The position numbers were made by a program, and so were the translations under genes. From NCBI GenBank assembly GCA_015654725.1, contig JAATGI010000184.1:1-11326 (forward strand): a DNA stretch of 11,326 bases, written 5' to 3'. The notes under the pieces are model-generated. The model was not told where the DNA came from, ran no database searches, and saw only the letters and a program-made list of their open reading frames with translations. The stretch comes from Rhodospirillales bacterium (GTDB lineage Bacteria; Pseudomonadota; Alphaproteobacteria; ATCC43930; CGMCC-115725). This document shows, piece after piece, positions 7,729 to 11,326 of this stretch. Every line of letters begins with the position of its first letter. Position 1 is the stretch's first letter.

Positions 7729-7749
7729 CTTCCCCGAAATATCGGGAAG
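7729..7749 (-). promoter_or_regulatory. inverted repeat in the pstC leader covering its Shine-Dalgarno-like run
   Basis: In the predicted pstC mRNA leader, CUUCCCGA and UCGGGGAAG pair to form an eight-base-pair stem with one bulged G and a four-base UAUU loop. The 3' arm contains nearly all of GGGGAAGG, the only Shine-Dalgarno-like run before the pstC start, which begins 14 bases downstream. Folding could therefore limit ribosome access. Because the repeat is nearly palindromic, it could instead be a protein-binding site in DNA. The structure is seen directly, the role is inferred. Confidence 0.4.
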
Positions 7750-7764
7750 CAGTAGCCGAGCAAT

Positions 7765-7782
7765 GTTACGCTTTGATGACGG
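7765..7782 (-). promoter_or_regulatory. candidate Pho box upstream of pstC
   Basis: On the minus strand, CCGTCAT (7782-7776), a four-base AT-rich spacer CAAA and GCGTAAC (7771-7765) follow the 11-base repeat of the PhoB consensus CTGTCAT-N4-CTGTCAC. The first half-site matches six of seven positions, the second four of seven. It lies 50-68 bases before the pstC start, a suitable place for a PhoB-activated promoter in which the box replaces the -35 element. A weak TACTGC (7756-7751) could serve as -10. PhoB is encoded in the same cluster, so autoregulation would be expected. Confidence 0.45.
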
Positions 7783-7796
7783 GTGCCGCGATCCCC

Positions 7797-7805
7797 TGTG
7801 GATAA
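7797..7805 (-). promoter_or_regulatory. exact DnaA-box 9-mer upstream of pstC
   Basis: The minus strand reads TTATCCACA, identical to the strong DnaA-box consensus (TTATNCACA). It lies 14 bases upstream of the candidate Pho box. It is a single copy and I saw no surrounding cluster or AT-rich unwinding region, so this is not an origin. It could be a DnaA titration or regulatory site, or chance. Confidence 0.35.
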
Positions 7806-7961
7806 GATTCGCCGCGTCACGCCATTTGCGTAGTCATCTCCGGCCGGCTCAGAACGCCCTGATCAGCACCGGGGTTAAACCGATGGCGCCGACCGACCAG
7901 ACCGCAGTTCCGCGGTTCGGACATACGGCATCCTGGCCGCATAAAGCGGTATAGACGATGC

Positions 7962-7975
7962 GGGCGATGACGCCC
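7962..7975 (-). terminator. small hairpin just after phoR
   Basis: GGGCG and CGCCC form a five-pair stem with a four-base loop, starting 13 bases after the phoR stop. There is no U tract, so intrinsic termination would be weak. The rest of the 274-bp gap to pstC (7715-7988) holds no convincing gene, only the regulatory candidates listed nearer pstC. Confidence 0.2.
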
Positions 7976-7988
7976 ACACTACCGCAAA

Positions 7989-9392
7989 TCAAGAAACGGT
8001 GGCGGTTTTCTCGTTCGTCGCCACGGGCAAATGCACGGTGAAGACCGAGCCCTTGCCGAGCTCGCTCTCGATTTCCAGCAATCCCCGGTGATGATTGACG
8101 ATGTGCTTGACGATGGCGAGGCCAAGCCCGGTGCCGCCGAGCTCACGCGAGCGCGCCGCGTCGACGCGATAAAACCGCTCGGTAAGGCGGGCTAGATGTT
8201 CGCGGGGAATGCCCTCGCCTCGGTCGCGAATGGCGATCGCCAGCGCCGCCGACCGTTCACCGGCGCGCGCCCCCGCCAGATTCCTGCTCGACGGCGCGAC
8301 GTCGACATCGATGACGGTCCCCGGCCGCGCATATTTGATGGCGTTGTCGATCAGATTCTGAAACACCTGCGCGAGCTCGTCGGAATCGCCGAGCACCGGC
8401 GGCATCTCGCCGGGGACGGCAAGCCCGATGCGCATGCCGCGCGAGGCGGCGCGTTGCTCGAGGCCGCTTGCCACCACCTCGAGGGCGTGCGCGACATCGA
8501 CGCGGTCGGTCGGCGTCTGATGCTCGTTCATTTCGATCTTGGAGAGCGACAGCAGGTCCTCGACGAGACGCGCCATGCGGCCCGATTGCTCGGCCATGAT
8601 GGCAAGGAAGCGCTCGCGCGCCTCGGCGTCGTCCCGCGCCGGGCCGCGCAAGGTCTCGATGAAACCGATGAGCGAGGAGAGCGGCGTGCGCAGCTCGTGG
8701 CTGGCGTTGGCGACGAAATCCGCGCGCAGCCGCTCGCTGCGCTTCAAGACGGTAAGATCGTGCAGGATCAGCACCGCGCTGCCGTCGGCGGTACGCGGCA
8801 CCAGCGGCACGACGCGCGCGGAAAAATGACGCTCGACCGGCGCGGTCATATCGAAATCGACGACCCGGCTCTCTTCGCCGCGCAGCACCGCATCGGCCGC
8901 CGCCAACAGCGTGGGATGGCGAAGCGCGCCGGCCAGATCGCGATCGACGAGCCGCGGCCCCAACAGCTCGGTCGCGGCGTCGTTGGCGCGCACCACGCGC
9001 CGCGCCTCGTCCAACAGCAGCAACGGATCGGGGAGCAGCGCCAACACCAATTGCGCGGTGTCGATCTCGGCTTCGCGCATCTTCGCCTTCTGCCGCGACG
9101 CCCGCACCCAGCGGCCGATCGACAACCACAACTCCCGCACCGCCGGCGACGCGCTTTCGACCTCGGGGCGCGCTTCCTCGTCGTCGGCCATCGCTTCGAT
9201 CGCTTGGCGCAGGCGGGTAATGCCGACGGCGAGTGGACGCGACAAGATCGCGACCGAGACGAAGACGAAGGCGGCCGAGACAAAGGCGGCGCCCGGCGCC
9301 AGCAGGCCAAGCATAGTCAGCGCCCCGAAGGCAACGAGGGCCGGCCCCGCGAACAGAATCGCGGCGAAAGCCCAGCGTGCGGTCGGGTTCAT
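7989..9392 (-). CDS. phoR: phosphate regulon sensor histidine kinase PhoR
   Basis: PhoR is the membrane-bound kinase/phosphatase that controls PhoB. The 467 residues begin with two close hydrophobic helices (about 8-31 and 35-54) and essentially no periplasmic domain, as usual for PhoR, which senses phosphate through Pst and PhoU. A linker (about 55-110) leads to a PAS-like domain (about 112-215, with PDPLLLLDEARRVVRANDAA). The dimerisation domain contains the H-box SHELRTPL with phospho-acceptor His232. The ATPase domain shows the N-box NLIDNAIKY (346-354), DRGEGI (390-395), ERFYRVD (405-411) and GGTGLGLAIVKH (419-430). Its ATG overlaps the maeB stop (ATGA) and has no good Shine-Dalgarno of its own, so translation is probably coupled to maeB. 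A 274-bp gap separates it from pstC. The PhoR assignment rests on architecture plus neighbours and is secure. Confidence 0.95.
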   Translation of the reverse strand: MNPTARWAFAAILFAGPALVAFGALTMLGLLAPGAAFVSAAFVFVSVAILSRPLAVGITRLRQAIEAMADDEEARPEVESASPAVRELWLSIGRWVRASRQKAKMREAEIDTAQLVLALLPDPLLLLDEARRVVRANDAATELLGPRLVDRDLAGALRHPTLLAAADAVLRGEESRVVDFDMTAPVERHFSARVVPLVPRTADGSAVLILHDLTVLKRSERLRADFVANASHELRTPLSSLIGFIETLRGPARDDAEARERFLAIMAEQSGRMARLVEDLLSLSKIEMNEHQTPTDRVDVAHALEVVASGLEQRAASRGMRIGLAVPGEMPPVLGDSDELAQVFQNLIDNAIKYARPGTVIDVDVAPSSRNLAGARAGERSAALAIAIRDRGEGIPREHLARLTERFYRVDAARSRELGGTGLGLAIVKHIVNHHRGLLEIESELGKGSVFTVHLPVATNEKTATVS

Positions 9393-11326
9393 CCGATCGC
9401 TTCGTGAGCGGCGAGCGCGGCTAAATTGACGTAATCCGACACGGTCGCCCCCATCTCGATGATCTGCGCCGGCTTGTCCAAGCCCATCAACAGCGGGCCG
9501 ACATGGCGCCCGCCGCCCATTTGCTCAAGCAATTGCGAGGCGATGCTGGCGGTGTGCAGGCCCGGCATGATCAGCACGTTGGCCGGCCCGGTCAGGCGGC
9601 AAAACGGATAACGCTCGCGCATCAGCGCGAAATTGAGGGCAAGCTCGACGCTCATCTCCCCGTCATATTCGAAATCGGGCTTGCGGCGGTCGAGGATAGC
9701 GACACCGTCCCGCACGCGATCGGCGTCGGCCCGGGTCGGATTGCCGAAGGTAGAATAAGATAGCAGCGCCACGCGCGGTGTCTGTCCCATCATCCGGCGC
9801 GCGCGCTCGGCCGACTGCATCGCGATATCGGCAAGTTCTTCGCCCGAGGGCGTCGGGTGCGCGGTGGTGTCGGCAACCAGCACCGAGCGGGCGCGCGAAA
9901 ACAGGAGGGCGTAGCCACAGACGCGGTGGCCGGGCTTAGGGCCGATGACGCGCGTCACTTCCTCGAAGGCGGTGAAATAATTGCGGGTGGCGCCGGTGAC
10001 CAGCGCGTCGACCTTGCCGCACGCCACCATGCAGGCGGCAAAGATGTTGCGGTCCTGATTGACCATGCGCTGACAATCGCGGTGGAGCGCGCCGCGCCGC
10101 TGGAGCCGCCGATAAAGAAAATCGGTGTAGAGGGCGTTGTCCTGCGACAGCGACGCGTTGTGGATTTCAAGCCCTTCGCCGCGGATCAGTCCCGCCGCCT
10201 GCATCGCGGCCAGGATGCGGTCCTCGCGCCCGATCAGCACCGGCGTGCCGTAGCCGGCCTGGCGGAAGGCCAGCGCCGCGCGGATCGTGGTCTCGTCCTC
10301 GCCTTCTGCGAAGACGACTCGCTTGGGCGCGGCGCGGACCTGGGCGAACGCCAATTGCAGGTAGGCAGCGGTCGGGTCGAGCCGCGCCTTCAGCCGGCCA
10401 CGATAGGCGTCGAGATCGGCGATCGGCTTGCGCGCGACGCCGGAATCGATCGCCGCCTTCGCCACCGCCGCCGGCACCGACCAGATCAGCCGCGGATCGA
10501 ACGGCGTCGGCACGATATAGTCCGGCCCATAATGCAGGCGGCGTCCGGCGTAGGCGGCGGCGACCTCGTCGGGAACGTCCTCGCGCGCCAGCGTCGCGAG
10601 CGCGTGCGCCGCCGCGATCTTCATCGCCTCGTTGATGGTCGAGGCGCGGACATCGAGCGCGCCGCGGAAGATATAGGGGAAGCCGAGCACATTGTTGATC
10701 TGGTTCGGGTAGTCCGAGCGGCCGGTGCACACGATCGCGTCGGAGCGCACTTCGGCAACTTCCTCGGGCGTGATTTCGGGATCGGGATTGGCTAGCGCCG
10801 CGATCATCGGGCGCTTCGCCATCGAACGCACCATCTCGGGCGTGACCGCGCCCTTGACCGAAAGGCCGAAAAAGACATGTGCGCCCGCCATCGCCTCGGC
10901 CAGGGTGCGGCGATCGGTCTCGGCCGCATGCGCCGATTTCCACTGATTCATGCCGTCGCCGCGGCCGCGATAGATCACGCCCTTGGTGTCGCACAGAATG
11001 ACGTTCTCATTCGGCATGCCCATCGATTTCACCAGATCGACGCAAGCGATGGCGGCGGCGCCGGCGCCGTTCACCACGAGCCGCACCGATTTCAAATCGC
11101 GGCCGGTGAGATCGAGCACGTTGATCAAGGCCGCCGCGGCGATAATCGCGGTGCCGTGCTGGTCGTCGTGAAACACCGGAATGTCCAACAGCTCGCGCAG
11201 CTTCTGCTCGATGATGAAACAATCCGGCGCCTTGATGTCCTCAAGATTGATGCCGCCGAAAGCGGGATGCAGATAGCGCACGCAATTGATGAACTGATCG
11301 ACATCCCTGGTATCGATTTCGAGATC
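9389..11326 (-). CDS. maeB: NADP-dependent malic enzyme with phosphotransacetylase-like C-terminal domain, MaeB type (5' end beyond right edge)
   Basis: Malic enzyme oxidatively decarboxylates malate to pyruvate and CO2, usually with NADP+ in this long form. The frame is open to the right edge; 645 residues are visible and roughly 110-120 N-terminal ones are missing compared with the usual ~760. Counting from the first visible residue, FGGINLEDIKAP (23-34) and the metal-binding FHDDQHGT (52-59) belong to the catalytic core. NGAGAAAIAC (86-95) and CDTKG (112-116) form the dinucleotide fold, and ALANPDPEI (177-185) and GRSDYPNQINNVLGFPYIFRGA (202-223) complete the malic domain. From about residue 318 a phosphotransacetylase-like domain follows, with KRVVFAEGEDETTIRAAL, VADTTAHPTPSGEELADIA, LSYSTFGNP and DGEMSVELALN. 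In Escherichia coli MaeB this domain is regulatory, responding to acetyl-CoA. The GTG at 11281 is internal, because the family sequence continues upstream of it. The stop codon overlaps the phoR start. Confidence 0.96.
   Translation of the reverse strand, partial: DLEIDTRDVDQFINCVRYLHPAFGGINLEDIKAPDCFIIEQKLRELLDIPVFHDDQHGTAIIAAAALINVLDLTGRDLKSVRLVVNGAGAAAIACVDLVKSMGMPNENVILCDTKGVIYRGRGDGMNQWKSAHAAETDRRTLAEAMAGAHVFFGLSVKGAVTPEMVRSMAKRPMIAALANPDPEITPEEVAEVRSDAIVCTGRSDYPNQINNVLGFPYIFRGALDVRASTINEAMKIAAAHALATLAREDVPDEVAAAYAGRRLHYGPDYIVPTPFDPRLIWSVPAAVAKAAIDSGVARKPIADLDAYRGRLKARLDPTAAYLQLAFAQVRAAPKRVVFAEGEDETTIRAALAFRQAGYGTPVLIGREDRILAAMQAAGLIRGEGLEIHNASLSQDNALYTDFLYRRLQRRGALHRDCQRMVNQDRNIFAACMVACGKVDALVTGATRNYFTAFEEVTRVIGPKPGHRVCGYALLFSRARSVLVADTTAHPTPSGEELADIAMQSAERARRMMGQTPRVALLSYSTFGNPTRADADRVRDGVAILDRRKPDFEYDGEMSVELALNFALMRERYPFCRLTGPANVLIMPGLHTASIASQLLEQMGGGRHVGPLLMGLDKPAQIIEMGATVSDYVNLAALAAHEAIG

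Noticed and set aside
7797..7805. Replication origin suggested by the DnaA box
   Set aside because: There is a single box, no cluster, no AT-rich unwinding element, and no dnaA, gidA or hemE-type origin neighbours in the window.
7652..7954. 100-codon plus-strand open frame spanning the pstC upstream gap
   Set aside because: It overlaps the pstC start antisense, has no Shine-Dalgarno or recognisable domain, and would run through the regulatory candidates.
8196..9407. 403-codon plus-strand open frame opposite phoR
   Set aside because: It is a shadow of an intact histidine kinase, with arginine/glutamine/histidine-rich composition and no motifs.
9857..10795. 312-codon plus-strand open frame opposite maeB
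   Set aside because: It is antisense to a well-conserved enzyme and shows no domain of its own.

Overview
The window is a GC-rich chromosomal segment that reads as alphaproteobacterial. The main support is the compact cluster phoR–pstC–pstA–pstB–phoU–phoB, with no pstS inside it, together with a bifunctional-type malic enzyme (MaeB). An order such as Rhodospirillales is possible, but that is a guess from general protein character. No mobile element, tRNA, rRNA or CRISPR array was seen.

Layout from left to right. The left edge (1 to about 347, minus strand) holds the N-terminal third of a SLC13/ArsB-NhaD-type anion permease that runs out of the window. After a divergent gap of about 170 bp comes a plus-strand class A penicillin-binding protein (520-2658), a bifunctional peptidoglycan glycosyltransferase/transpeptidase. 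It converges on a 49-bp gap with a long minus-strand block. Read in the direction of transcription, that block is maeB (entering from the right edge), phoR, a 274-bp regulatory gap, pstC, pstA, pstB, phoU, phoB and a six-helix membrane protein of unknown function.

How the genes work together. PstC and PstA form the membrane channel and PstB the ATPase of the high-affinity phosphate importer. PhoU links transporter state to the sensor kinase PhoR, which phosphorylates PhoB, the DNA-binding activator of phosphate-starvation genes. Gene junctions are tight: pstA/pstB overlap by 4 nt, phoU/phoB share 1 nt (or 4 with the alternative GTG), pstC/pstA are 7 nt apart and pstB/phoU 20 nt apart. This implies one pstC-to-phoB transcript. 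The gap upstream of pstC carries a plausible degenerate Pho box, an exact DnaA-box 9-mer, and a near-perfect inverted repeat covering the only Shine-Dalgarno-like run of pstC. PhoR starts inside the stop codon of maeB (ATGA), so sensor translation looks coupled to a central-carbon enzyme gene.

Most of the window is well-known biology. I see no convincing new multi-gene system. The points worth a second look are the maeB–phoR coupling, the structured pst leader, the missing pstS and the unassigned membrane protein after phoB.
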